A DNA stretch of 5,686 nucleotides from Methylophilaceae bacterium. GTDB lineage: Bacteria > Pseudomonadota > Gammaproteobacteria > Burkholderiales > Methylophilaceae. Below the pieces are notes generated by a model. That model saw nothing but the letters and a program-made list of their open reading frames with translations, ran no database searches and was not told where the DNA came from. The stretch covers positions 1 to 5,686 of the forward strand of contig JANYIK010000020.1 of assembly GCA_025362115.1 (NCBI GenBank), given 5' to 3'. Shown here piece by piece: positions 1-5,226 of the stretch (position 1 is the first letter of the stretch; each line of letters opens with the position of its first letter). The translations under genes were made by a program, and so were the position numbers.

Positions 1-75
1 GACAAAAAAACGCTGTCCGATCGCGTTCCGGAGGATGGCACCCTGTTTATCCTCCAGGCGCTGAGTGGGGGCTAG
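1..75 (+). CDS. C-terminal end of a ThiS/MoaD-like sulfur-carrier (ubiquitin-fold) protein, partial
   Basis: Frame 1 is open from the window edge to a TAG at 73-75 and gives 24 residues ending in PEDGTLFILQALSGG. Ubiquitin-fold sulfur carriers of the ThiS/MoaD group typically end with a turn containing Asp-Gly, a short hydrophobic strand and a C-terminal Gly-Gly, which is adenylated and then thiocarboxylated. All three elements are visible here. The pathway served (molybdopterin, thiamine, cysteine or another) cannot be told from the tail alone, because the N-terminal part lies outside the window. The stop codon overlaps that of the convergent ohrR-like gene in a CTAG tetranucleotide. The reading rests on a short fragment, so an unrelated protein that happens to end in Gly-Gly is possible. 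Confidence 0.55.
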   Translation, partial: DKKTLSDRVPEDGTLFILQALSGG

Positions 76-530
76 GCAGCATCCTTGAGCTTGGGGTCTT
101 CCGCCATGCTCGCGACCAGTTGGTGCAACATTTTGCGGAGCTGAACAAACTCTTCCGCTCCCAGCCCGGTCTTGCATTCAACCCCTTGCTGCACGCGAGC
201 GATGTCGTGCTGTAGTTGTTCGCCGGTTTCGGTCAGGCTGACTTCCACCACGCGCTCATCGGTGCTGTTCCGCACACGCTTGATGAGCCCGGCCGATTCC
301 AAGCGCTTCAATAGCGGGGTCACGGTCGCAGAATCCAAGCACAGCCGCTGGGCGATCTTGCCGACGTTGAGCGTTTCTCCTTCCCACAACACCAGCATGA
401 CCAGGTATTGGGTGTAGGTCAGCCCGTTATGATCTAGTGGTTCACGATAGGCTCGCATCACCGCATTGGTGGCTGCATACAACGCAAAACACAATTGATG
501 ATCGAGCTTCAGGTTATCGTAGTTCGTCAT
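72..530 (-). CDS. ohrR: OhrR-type MarR-family peroxide-sensing repressor (two-cysteine type)
   Basis: This 152-residue protein has the full OhrR layout. An N-terminal helix carries LDHQLCFALYAA with Cys14, a winged helix-turn-helix spans about residues 54-100 (LDSATVTPLLKRLE recognition region, DER wing tip at 91-93), and C-terminal dimerisation helices follow. In known OhrR proteins the N-terminal Cys is oxidised by organic hydroperoxides and the protein leaves the DNA. Cys119 lies 105 residues after Cys14, the spacing I recall for the Cys22/Cys127 pair of Xanthomonas OhrR, so a two-cysteine intersubunit disulfide mechanism is inferred. Tyr28 and Tyr39 fit the tyrosines that hold the reactive Cys. 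A third Cys at 64 in the HTH is unusual. The ATG at 528-530 has only a weak AAAGAAA ribosome site. No ohr peroxidase gene is visible in the window. Confidence 0.88.
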   Translation of the reverse strand: MTNYDNLKLDHQLCFALYAATNAVMRAYREPLDHNGLTYTQYLVMLVLWEGETLNVGKIAQRLCLDSATVTPLLKRLESAGLIKRVRNSTDERVVEVSLTETGEQLQHDIARVQQGVECKTGLGAEEFVQLRKMLHQLVASMAEDPKLKDAA

Positions 531-544
531 GGTTTCTTTATCAA

Positions 545-556
545 GAGCACATGCTC
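545..556. promoter_or_regulatory. Short dyad at the predicted ohrR transcription start, candidate operator
   Basis: GAGCA-CA-TGCTC is an inverted repeat with 5-bp arms and a 2-bp centre lying between the predicted -10 box and the ohrR start codon. MarR/OhrR proteins commonly repress their own promoters through dyads at this position. The arms are short and GC-richer than classical OhrR sites, which are AT-rich, so the link to OhrR is only a guess. Confidence 0.3.
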
Positions 557-558
557 CA

Positions 559-586
559 AGTTTAGCAAACCGACAAGATAATGCAA
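559..586 (-). promoter_or_regulatory. Probable sigma-70 promoter of ohrR
   Basis: Read on the minus strand, TTGCAT (581-586) is followed by a 16-bp spacer and TAAACT (559-564). Transcription would start near 552, giving a leader of about 20 nt before the ohrR ATG. The -35 box overlaps the T-run of the terminator of the upstream gene, so terminator and promoter are nested. This is a prediction from consensus only. Confidence 0.45.
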
Positions 587-611
587 AAAGGGCAGGATGA
601 GTATCCTGCCC
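585..611 (-). terminator. Intrinsic terminator of the truncated hemoglobin gene
   Basis: Read on the minus strand, GGGCAGGAT, the loop ACTC and ATCCTGCCC form a perfect 9-bp GC-rich stem with a 4-nt loop, directly followed by TTTTT. It begins 36 nt after the hemoglobin stop codon, which makes it a textbook Rho-independent terminator for that gene and separates it from ohrR. On the plus strand the stem is followed by CGATATAATTTTG, which is not a clean U-tract. Confidence 0.92.
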
Positions 612-647
612 GATATAATTTTGTTAACTTATTTAATCGCACCACAT

Positions 648-1196
648 TTATTTTGTCCGGTATTCCACACCGTCGCGCTTCAGACGTGACGTGAACGCCT
701 CTTCACCCTTTCTCGTGACAATGACTTTGCGATAGCTTTCCAAGTCGTCCATCAATTGATCAATTTCATGGTTGCCCACGTTGAATTGATAAAAAGTCGC
801 CAAGCAAAGTGTCTTAATGATGTCGAACTCACGATTGCTGATATTGAGGTGCGGATGACTTTCTTTCATTGTTTTTCCACGACCAAAAGAGTCTGGTTGG
901 TAAATTTTTGGACCGCCCGTTTCCTGCACCACCCAGTTGGTCAGCATGGCTTTGAAACCTGCCTTGCTGGCTTTGTTGTCATGAACAGCCTTGAGTGCCG
1001 GATTGGCATTCAAGCCGTTGTTGATATAAATCATGTCCACCAAATAATCCACGGTAGAAGCGATTGCATAAGTACCACCTAGACGCGTATACAACGACTC
1101 TTCTTCTGCAGTTGCCGGCATTGCAACCATTAAAGTTAAAACCGCCACCATAGACACCCAAAATGACTTGAACCCAAACGTACTGATGTTAAGCAT
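648..1196 (-). CDS. Exported group 1 truncated hemoglobin (GlbN/trHbN-like)
   Basis: This 182-residue protein starts at ATG 1194-1196, because AGGAGG (1203-1208) lies 6 nt upstream. Residues 1-30 form a Sec signal peptide with a hydrophobic core and a likely cleavage after MPATA. The mature part opens with LYTRLGG and AI, the usual start of truncated hemoglobins. It then has GGPKIY (94-99), a Gly-rich stretch and MKESH (110-114), followed by NREFD and YRKVIV. By alignment with trHbN from memory, His114 is the proximal (F8) heme ligand. The position usually held by the B10 Tyr appears to be Val53, so oxygen or NO chemistry may differ. Group 1 members bind O2 and can turn NO into nitrate, but most lack a signal peptide. 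Here a periplasmic or membrane-tethered role is inferred. The gene is monocistronic, with its own promoter and terminator. Confidence 0.88.
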   Translation of the reverse strand: MLNISTFGFKSFWVSMVAVLTLMVAMPATAEEESLYTRLGGTYAIASTVDYLVDMIYINNGLNANPALKAVHDNKASKAGFKAMLTNWVVQETGGPKIYQPDSFGRGKTMKESHPHLNISNREFDIIKTLCLATFYQFNVGNHEIDQLMDDLESYRKVIVTRKGEEAFTSRLKRDGVEYRTK

Positions 1197-1202
1197 GACA
1201 TT

Positions 1203-1208
1203 CCTCCT
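1203..1208 (-). promoter_or_regulatory. Shine-Dalgarno site that fixes the hemoglobin start
   Basis: On the minus strand AGGAGG stands 6 nt before ATG 1194-1196. It decides against the in-frame TTG at 1209-1211, whose first codons would be the ribosome site itself. Confidence 0.9.
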
Positions 1209-1237
1209 CAATTGATGAATTTATTTAGTAGTAATAA

Positions 1238-1274
1238 GCGCCCGTTTTCACATATAGATATGCTTAACGGACGC
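1238..1274 (-). promoter_or_regulatory. Nested inverted repeat in the hemoglobin leader, candidate 5' mRNA hairpin
   Basis: On the plus strand GCGCCCGTT (1238-1246) pairs with AACGGACGC (1266-1274) in 8 of 9 positions. Between them sits a second dyad, CATAT-AG-ATATG (1251-1262). The predicted transcription start of the hemoglobin gene falls near 1272, so the mRNA would begin at or just inside this hairpin, which may protect its 5' end or respond to a signal. No U-run follows on either strand, so it is not a normal terminator. A protein-binding dyad in DNA is an alternative. Confidence 0.4.
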
Positions 1275-1278
1275 AATT

Positions 1279-1307
1279 AATTTATCACGTTAATATTTAA
1301 CGTGCAA
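1279..1307 (-). promoter_or_regulatory. Sigma-70-type promoter of the truncated hemoglobin gene
   Basis: On the minus strand TTGCAC (1302-1307) and TAAATT (1279-1284) are separated by exactly 17 bp. The start point would be near 1272, giving a leader of about 75 nt. The spacer is filled by a long perfect dyad, so regulated rather than constitutive expression is likely. Confidence 0.6.
1286..1304. promoter_or_regulatory. Operator-like dyad CACGTTAA-N3-TTAACGTG in the promoter spacer
   Basis: Two perfect 8-bp arms (1286-1293 and 1297-1304) flank a TAT centre. The dyad overlaps the inner bases of the -35 box and fills most of the spacer, where a bound dimer would block RNA polymerase. It does not match the FNR (TTGAT-N4-ATCAA) consensus, nor the NsrR or NorR consensus as I remember them, so the regulator is unknown. 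Confidence 0.6.
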
Positions 1308-1342
1308 ATAATTATTAGGAAATGTGAAAAGGAATTATGAAA

Positions 1343-1498
1343 TCACCAACAGGGCGGCCGTGCGTCGCCAGGGGTTTGGCCGACAACAAGAATTCTGGCG
1401 TCGGGGTGTATCTGAAAATGGATCGGCAGCCTCATTGTGAGGAGTGGCTGGAAAATTGTGCAAGCGCGTACCTCTGCAACCAATTGTTGAAAGCCCAT
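1343..1498 (-). pseudogene. Truncated remnant resembling the N-terminus of a uracil-DNA glycosylase family protein
   Basis: The minus strand from ATG 1496-1498 to TGA 1343-1345 gives 51 residues. VRAC (10-13) followed by HPDARILVVGQTPG (31-44) matches, without gaps from memory, the start of uracil-DNA glycosylase family proteins of the RAC-x2-C ... HPEARILIAGQAPG type, whose GQxPG loop carries the catalytic motif. The second Cys of the usual Cys pair is Phe16, the PLGPRPV-like segment is degraded (TMRLPIH), and the frame stops soon after GQTPG. At least three quarters of a normal domain of about 200 residues is therefore missing. It has no clear ribosome site and sits between the hemoglobin promoter and the thioredoxin promoter region. 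It is probably a dead relic. A short independent peptide gene is less likely. Confidence 0.55.
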
Positions 1499-1626
1499 GT
1501 CCAATCTTCCCCGGGTTGTTTCTTATTATTACCCTTGCTTCTATCCACATAGGGTTGATACTGGTGTAAGGAAACTCGCGTTATCACGACTAAGCTATGA
1601 CCGCATATTTATTCTGGAGAGCTTCA
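1499..1626 (+). other. Upstream region of the thioredoxin-ccdA operon
   Basis: This 128-bp stretch holds no convincing gene. The best promoter candidate is TTGATA (1555-1560), then 18 bp, then CGTTAT (1579-1584), which is weak at the -10. The Shine-Dalgarno for the downstream gene is GGAG at 1616-1619. I see no convincing operator or riboswitch. Confidence 0.35.
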
Positions 1627-2004
1627 ATGTTAAAACGATTTTTGCTGTTTTTTATCGCGCTGCTGTTTTCGGCGCAACTGTTGGCCGCCGGGAAACCGTT
1701 TGACCAAGCCACGTTCAATCAGGCACAAAAAGACGGCAAATCCATCTTGGTTGCGATACACGCTGACTGGTGCCCCACTTGCCGCGCGCAGGCGGCCATT
1801 ATCGAAAAACTGTCAAAAAATGAAGAGTTCAAGAGTCTGGTGATATTGCGCGTAGATTTTGATAATCAGGAAGATGTGGTCAAGGCCTTTCGCACCAATC
1901 GGCAAAGCACGTTGATTGTATTCAAGGGCACGCAAGAAGTGGGGCGTTCATTGGGTGATACACGCGAAACCACTATTAATGCACTGTTGAAGAAAGCGCT
2001 TTAG
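1627..2004 (+). CDS. Exported thioredoxin-fold protein with WCPTC active site
   Basis: This 125-residue protein starts at ATG 1627, because GGAG lies 7 nt upstream. Residues 1-21 are a Sec signal peptide (KR, hydrophobic core, LLAA). A thioredoxin fold follows: SILVAIHADWCPTC with Trp48, Cys49 and Cys52, then a VDFD strand, then STLIVFKG (94-101). The cis-proline that normally precedes the Thr of this last motif is Ser94. In thioredoxins that residue controls substrate release and metal binding, so altered specificity is inferred. I believe similar Ser variants occur in relatives, so it may be a family trait. The stop is 1 bp before the ccdA-like ATG. Such pairs receive electrons from the membrane partner and reduce periplasmic disulfides, for instance during cytochrome c maturation or repair. 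The exact target is unknown. Confidence 0.88.
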   Translation: MLKRFLLFFIALLFSAQLLAAGKPFDQATFNQAQKDGKSILVAIHADWCPTCRAQAAIIEKLSKNEEFKSLVILRVDFDNQEDVVKAFRTNRQSTLIVFKGTQEVGRSLGDTRETTINALLKKAL

Positions 2005-2005
2005 C

Positions 2006-2734
2006 ATGGAATTCAATCTCGCCACTTATGGCTTGGCTTTAGTGGCGGGCGTTTTATCCACGCTATCTCCCTGTGTGCTGCCTTTGATACCCATCCTCAT
2101 TGGCAGCGCGCTGATGGCGCATAGATTCGGAGCCATTGCGCTGGCAAGCGGCGTGGCGCTGTCGTTTACCGTGGTGGGTGTAGCGGTGGCCGCCGCGGGC
2201 AGCGCAATAGGGTTGAATCAGGAGTCCTTGCGCGTGGCAGGCTCTGTGCTGCTCATCGTGTTCGGCTTAATCTTGCTGCTCCCCGTACTGCAAGAGAAAT
2301 TCTCTCAAGCGACATCACGCTTGTCTTCCTCAGGCCAAACCGCACTGGCAGGTATCACCCTGGATGGTTTATGGGGTCAACTTTTATTAGGGTTATTATT
2401 AGGCTTGGTGTGGAGTCCATGCGTTGGTCCCACGTTGGGAGCCGCCATTACACTGGCAAGCCAAGGTGAAAATTTGCTCAAGGTGACTGGTGTTATGGCT
2501 ACTTTTGGTTTGGGCGCAGCAATCCCATTAGTAGTTTTGGGATTGGTTTCCCGACCTTTGATGATGCGTTTTCGCGGGAAACTGATGGAAACCGGAAAAC
2601 GCGGTAAACAAATTCTGGGAATTGTTTTGCTGGTATTGGGGATTGCCGTACTGTCCGGCACCGACAAGATGTTCGAAACTTGGGTGTTGAAACTAGCACC
2701 GCAATGGCTGGTCGATCTCACAACACGCTTTTAA
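2006..2734 (+). CDS. ccdA: CcdA-family membrane thiol-disulfide electron conduit
   Basis: This 242-residue, highly hydrophobic protein has about six transmembrane segments. The two halves each carry the hallmark Cys-Pro element of CcdA/DsbD-beta proteins: LSPCVLPLIP with Cys23 in the first segment and WSPCVGPTLG with Cys139 in the fourth. Family members take electrons from cytoplasmic thioredoxin through this cysteine pair and hand them to periplasmic thioredoxin-like proteins. The partner here is almost certainly the exported thioredoxin encoded 1 bp upstream. There is no strong Shine-Dalgarno before ATG 2006, so translational coupling to the upstream stop (tagcATG) is likely. Length fits the short CcdA type rather than full DsbD. 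Its TAA overlaps the stop of the convergent SemiSWEET gene. Confidence 0.9.
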   Translation: MEFNLATYGLALVAGVLSTLSPCVLPLIPILIGSALMAHRFGAIALASGVALSFTVVGVAVAAAGSAIGLNQESLRVAGSVLLIVFGLILLLPVLQEKFSQATSRLSSSGQTALAGITLDGLWGQLLLGLLLGLVWSPCVGPTLGAAITLASQGENLLKVTGVMATFGLGAAIPLVVLGLVSRPLMMRFRGKLMETGKRGKQILGIVLLVLGIAVLSGTDKMFETWVLKLAPQWLVDLTTRF

Positions 2735-2994
2735 GCCTTTGCCAGAATTTTTAACCACAACACCGTAGCCGCCAATACCAACGTCACCCCATTGGCGAGC
2801 ATCACCGGCATACTGTTGATGCTGATTCCGTATATCAACCAGAACGCCACCCCGGCAGTGAATAGGCTATACATGGGCAACGAAATGCCCGATAGGTCGC
2901 GGGTCGTCCATGATTGCCAAGCCTGTGGCACAAAAGCCACTGTGGTCAGGGTTGCGGCCGCATAGCCAAAGAAGTCACTGAATTCTGTCTGCAT
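2731..2994 (-). CDS. SemiSWEET-type small sugar transporter (PQ-loop/MtN3 family)
   Basis: This 87-residue protein has three predicted transmembrane helices, the normal length and topology of bacterial SemiSWEETs, which work as dimers for facilitated sugar passage. Visible hallmarks are the PQ motif in TM1 (FVPQ, 21-24), the SGISLPMYSLF linker (35-45), FWLIYG in TM2 (51-56) and the conserved Asn68 in TM3, which lines the substrate pocket in the family. ATG 2992-2994 is chosen because any longer reading would run through the tRNA gene. The ribosome site is weak (GGGA). The tRNA-Ala 3' end lies 15 nt upstream on the same strand with no promoter between, so the mRNA is probably made by tRNA processing. 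The substrate is not predictable. Confidence 0.88.
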   Translation of the reverse strand: MQTEFSDFFGYAAATLTTVAFVPQAWQSWTTRDLSGISLPMYSLFTAGVAFWLIYGISINSMPVMLANGVTLVLAATVLWLKILAKA

Positions 2995-3009
2995 AGATAT
3001 CCCGGAGAA

Positions 3010-3085
<76 letters not shown>

Positions 3086-3103
3086 ATAAGCAATGCCGTC
3101 TGA

Positions 3104-3132
3104 ATTATACTTGTAATTCATCGACAAACTAA
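3104..3132 (-). promoter_or_regulatory. Promoter of the tRNA-Ala/SemiSWEET unit
   Basis: On the minus strand a perfect TATAAT (3104-3109) lies 18 bp before the tRNA 5' end, with TTAGTT (3127-3132) 17 bp further upstream. A start near 3097 would leave a pre-tRNA leader of about 11 nt. The stretch between -10 and tRNA is not especially GC-rich, so a stringent-response discriminator is not obvious. Confidence 0.65.
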
Positions 3133-3146
3133 GCGTCCACTATAAT
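3117..3146 (+). promoter_or_regulatory. Promoter of cstA, overlapping the divergent tRNA promoter
   Basis: A perfect TATAAT (3141-3146) lies only 10 bp before the cstA ATG. The best -35 is TTCATC (3117-3122) at 18 bp, which is weak. Its core occupies the same bases as the -35 region of the tRNA promoter on the other strand, so the two polymerases should exclude each other. A weak -35 suggests that an activator is used. In E. coli CRP activates cstA, but I see no clear CRP site here. Confidence 0.5.
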
Positions 3147-3156
3147 TCATAACCCC

Positions 3157-5226
3157 ATGAAATCAATCACAAAAAATGTCTTCTGGCTACTACTGTCCGG
3201 GATAGGTGCCGCCGCCATCGCTGGTATCGCGCTCAATCGCGGTGAACAAATCAACGCACTATGGTTCATTGCCGCGGCGCTGTGCGTCTATGCCATCGGC
3301 TACCGTTTCTATGCGGCATGGATTGCAGCCAGTGTGTTGATGGTAGATGAGACACGGGCGACACCGGCGGAACGCTTCGACAATGGGCGCGATTTCATGC
3401 CCACCAACCGCTGGATTGTCTTCGGCCACCATTTCGCCGCGATTGCCGGGCCAGGGCCATTAGTCGGCCCGACCCTGGCGGCACAGTTCGGCTACCTGCC
3501 GGGTACGCTATGGATATTGTTTGGCGCGGTGCTGGGCGGCTGCGTGCAAGATATGGTGACGCTGTTCTTCTCCATGCGCCGCGATGGAAGAAGTCTAGGC
3601 CAGATGGCACGCGATGAACTTGGCCCTATCGGCGGCGCAGCGGCGTTGATAGGCACCTTGGCCATCATGATCATCCTGATCGCCGTATTGGGCTTGGTGG
3701 TGGTCAATGCCATGAAACATAGCCCCTGGGCGACCTCCACCGTCGCAGCCACTATTCCTATTGCTATGGTTGTTGGGTTTTACATGCGCAACATCCGCCC
3801 CGGACGGGTGCTGGAAGGCTCTGCCCTGGGCGTTATCCTGTTGCTGCTGGCCGTATTCGGCGGCGGCTGGGTGGATCATCACGAGACCTTGCGCGCCCTC
3901 TTCGATCACGATGGTTTGCCGCTGGCTTTCAGCATCATTGCCTATGGTTTTCTCGCCGCCATCCTGCCCGTTTGGCTACTGCTGGCGCCACGTGATTACC
4001 TCTCCACCTTCATGAAACTGGGCACGGTGATCTTGCTGGCGATTGCCATCGTCATCCTGCAACCACAGGTGAAGATGCCCGCACTGACGCAGTTCATCGA
4101 CGGCACCGGTCCGATTTTCGGGGGGAAATTATTCCCGTTTGTGTTCATCACCATCGCTTGCGGCGCTATCTCTGGATTCCATGCGCTGATCGCCTCCGGC
4201 ACCACGCCCAAGCTGCTGGCTAATGAGCGGGACATACGCATGATAGGTTATGGCGCGATGGCACTGGAATCCTTCGTTGCCATCATGGCACTCATCGCCG
4301 CCACGGTGCTTGAACCCGGCGTATTCTTCGCTATCAATAGCCCGGCCGGTGTAGTGGGGAAAGAAGCCGCCGAAGCCGTGGCCAAGATATCCTCCTGGGG
4401 CTTCCCGATCACAGTGGAACAGATGCAACTGCTGGCAAAACAAATGGGCGAAACCACCCTGTTCGCTCGCACCGGCGGGGCACCTTCGCTGGCGGTGGGC
4501 ATGGCCAGCATCTTCGGCAACGCTTTTGGCAACGGCTTGCTGGCGCTGTGGTACCACTTTGCCATTATGTTTGAAGCCATTTTCATCCTTACCACGCTGG
4601 ACGCTGGTACCCGCGTTGGCCGCTTCATGTTGCAAGACATGCTGGGTAACATCTGGCCGAAACTGGGGCAAACCTCATGGATGCCTTCGGTGATGCTCAC
4701 CAGCGCGCTGGTGGTCGGCGGCTGGGGTTATTTCCTCTACATCGGGGTGATAGATCCCAACGGCGGTGTCAACCTGCTATGGCCACTGTTTGGCATCGCC
4801 AACCAAATGCTGGCGGCTATCGCCTTGTGTGTGGGCACCGGCATCCTCATCAAATCCGGCAGACTCAACCACGCCTGGATCACCGGTATCCCGCTCACCT
4901 GGCTGGTACTGGTCACCAGCACTGCAGCATGGGAAAAGATATTCAGCAGCGACATCCGTGTCGGCTTCTTCGCTGCCGCCAACGACATGGCCGCCAAACT
5001 GGCCGCCGGAACCCTGCCCGCAGAAAAGGCGGCTGTCGCCCCGCAACTGATTTTCAACCAGCATCTGGATGCCTGGCTAACGATGTTTTTTGTGACTATC
5101 CTGTGGGTCATTGTGCTCGACATGTTCAGAGTGTGCGCACGTCACCTGACAGGTAAACAAGTGCCTCCGGTATCCGAATCCCCACATATCCCCAGCCGGT
5201 TGGTAGAGGATATCGTCCGTGATTAA
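3157..5226 (+). CDS. cstA: Carbon starvation protein A, inner-membrane peptide/pyruvate transporter
   Basis: This 689-residue polytopic membrane protein aligns from end to end, from memory, with E. coli CstA (about 700 residues). Key stretches are IALNRGEQINALW (24-36), GHHFAAIAGPGPLVGP (90-105), RRDGRSLG (141-148), CGAISGFHALIASGTTPK (335-352) and LWPLFGIANQMLA (541-553). In E. coli CstA and its relative BtsT take up pyruvate and have also been linked to peptide use in starvation. The N-terminal match supports ATG 3157 even though no Shine-Dalgarno is present. The promoter position suggests a leader of about 3-5 nt. The gene overlaps the small ybdD-like gene by 8 nt, the usual partner order. 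I see no frameshift or missing block. Confidence 0.96.
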   Translation: MKSITKNVFWLLLSGIGAAAIAGIALNRGEQINALWFIAAALCVYAIGYRFYAAWIAASVLMVDETRATPAERFDNGRDFMPTNRWIVFGHHFAAIAGPGPLVGPTLAAQFGYLPGTLWILFGAVLGGCVQDMVTLFFSMRRDGRSLGQMARDELGPIGGAAALIGTLAIMIILIAVLGLVVVNAMKHSPWATSTVAATIPIAMVVGFYMRNIRPGRVLEGSALGVILLLLAVFGGGWVDHHETLRALFDHDGLPLAFSIIAYGFLAAILPVWLLLAPRDYLSTFMKLGTVILLAIAIVILQPQVKMPALTQFIDGTGPIFGGKLFPFVFITIACGAISGFHALIASGTTPKLLANERDIRMIGYGAMALESFVAIMALIAATVLEPGVFFAINSPAGVVGKEAAEAVAKISSWGFPITVEQMQLLAKQMGETTLFARTGGAPSLAVGMASIFGNAFGNGLLALWYHFAIMFEAIFILTTLDAGTRVGRFMLQDMLGNIWPKLGQTSWMPSVMLTSALVVGGWGYFLYIGVIDPNGGVNLLWPLFGIANQMLAAIALCVGTGILIKSGRLNHAWITGIPLTWLVLVTSTAAWEKIFSSDIRVGFFAAANDMAAKLAAGTLPAEKAAVAPQLIFNQHLDAWLTMFFVTILWVIVLDMFRVCARHLTGKQVPPVSESPHIPSRLVEDIVRD

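Noticed and set aside
756..1082. Plus-strand 108-residue frame across the hemoglobin gene
   Set aside because: It lies wholly antisense to a well supported gene with promoter, ribosome site and terminator.
1197..1211. TTG start giving a five-residue longer hemoglobin
   Set aside because: Those codons are the AGGAGG ribosome site itself; the ATG at 1194-1196 has ideal spacing and opens a good signal peptide.
1238..1274. Inverted repeat as an intrinsic terminator
   Set aside because: No U-run follows the stem on either strand and it lies upstream of, not after, the gene it would serve.
1335..1550. Minus-strand 71-residue frame beginning MWIEAR
   Set aside because: It reads the glycosylase-like remnant in the wrong frame; the recognisable HPDARILVVGQTPG lies in another frame.
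1337..1552. Plus-strand 71-residue frame beginning MKSPTG
   Set aside because: It is antisense to the glycosylase-like remnant, has no recognisable family pattern and has a poorly spaced ribosome site.
1597..1626. Earlier ATG for the thioredoxin-fold protein
   Set aside because: It adds a non-typical stretch before a clean Lys-Arg signal peptide start and has no ribosome site; ATG 1627 has GGAG at 7 nt.
4129..4671. Long antisense frame (180 residues) within cstA
   Set aside because: It is a shadow of the GC-biased third positions of cstA, with low-complexity His/Gly/Gln-rich composition and no family match.
4677..5156. Plus-strand 159-residue frame overlapping the 3' half of cstA
   Set aside because: It is a shifted-frame shadow rich in Arg/His/Gln; cstA homology is unbroken through this region.
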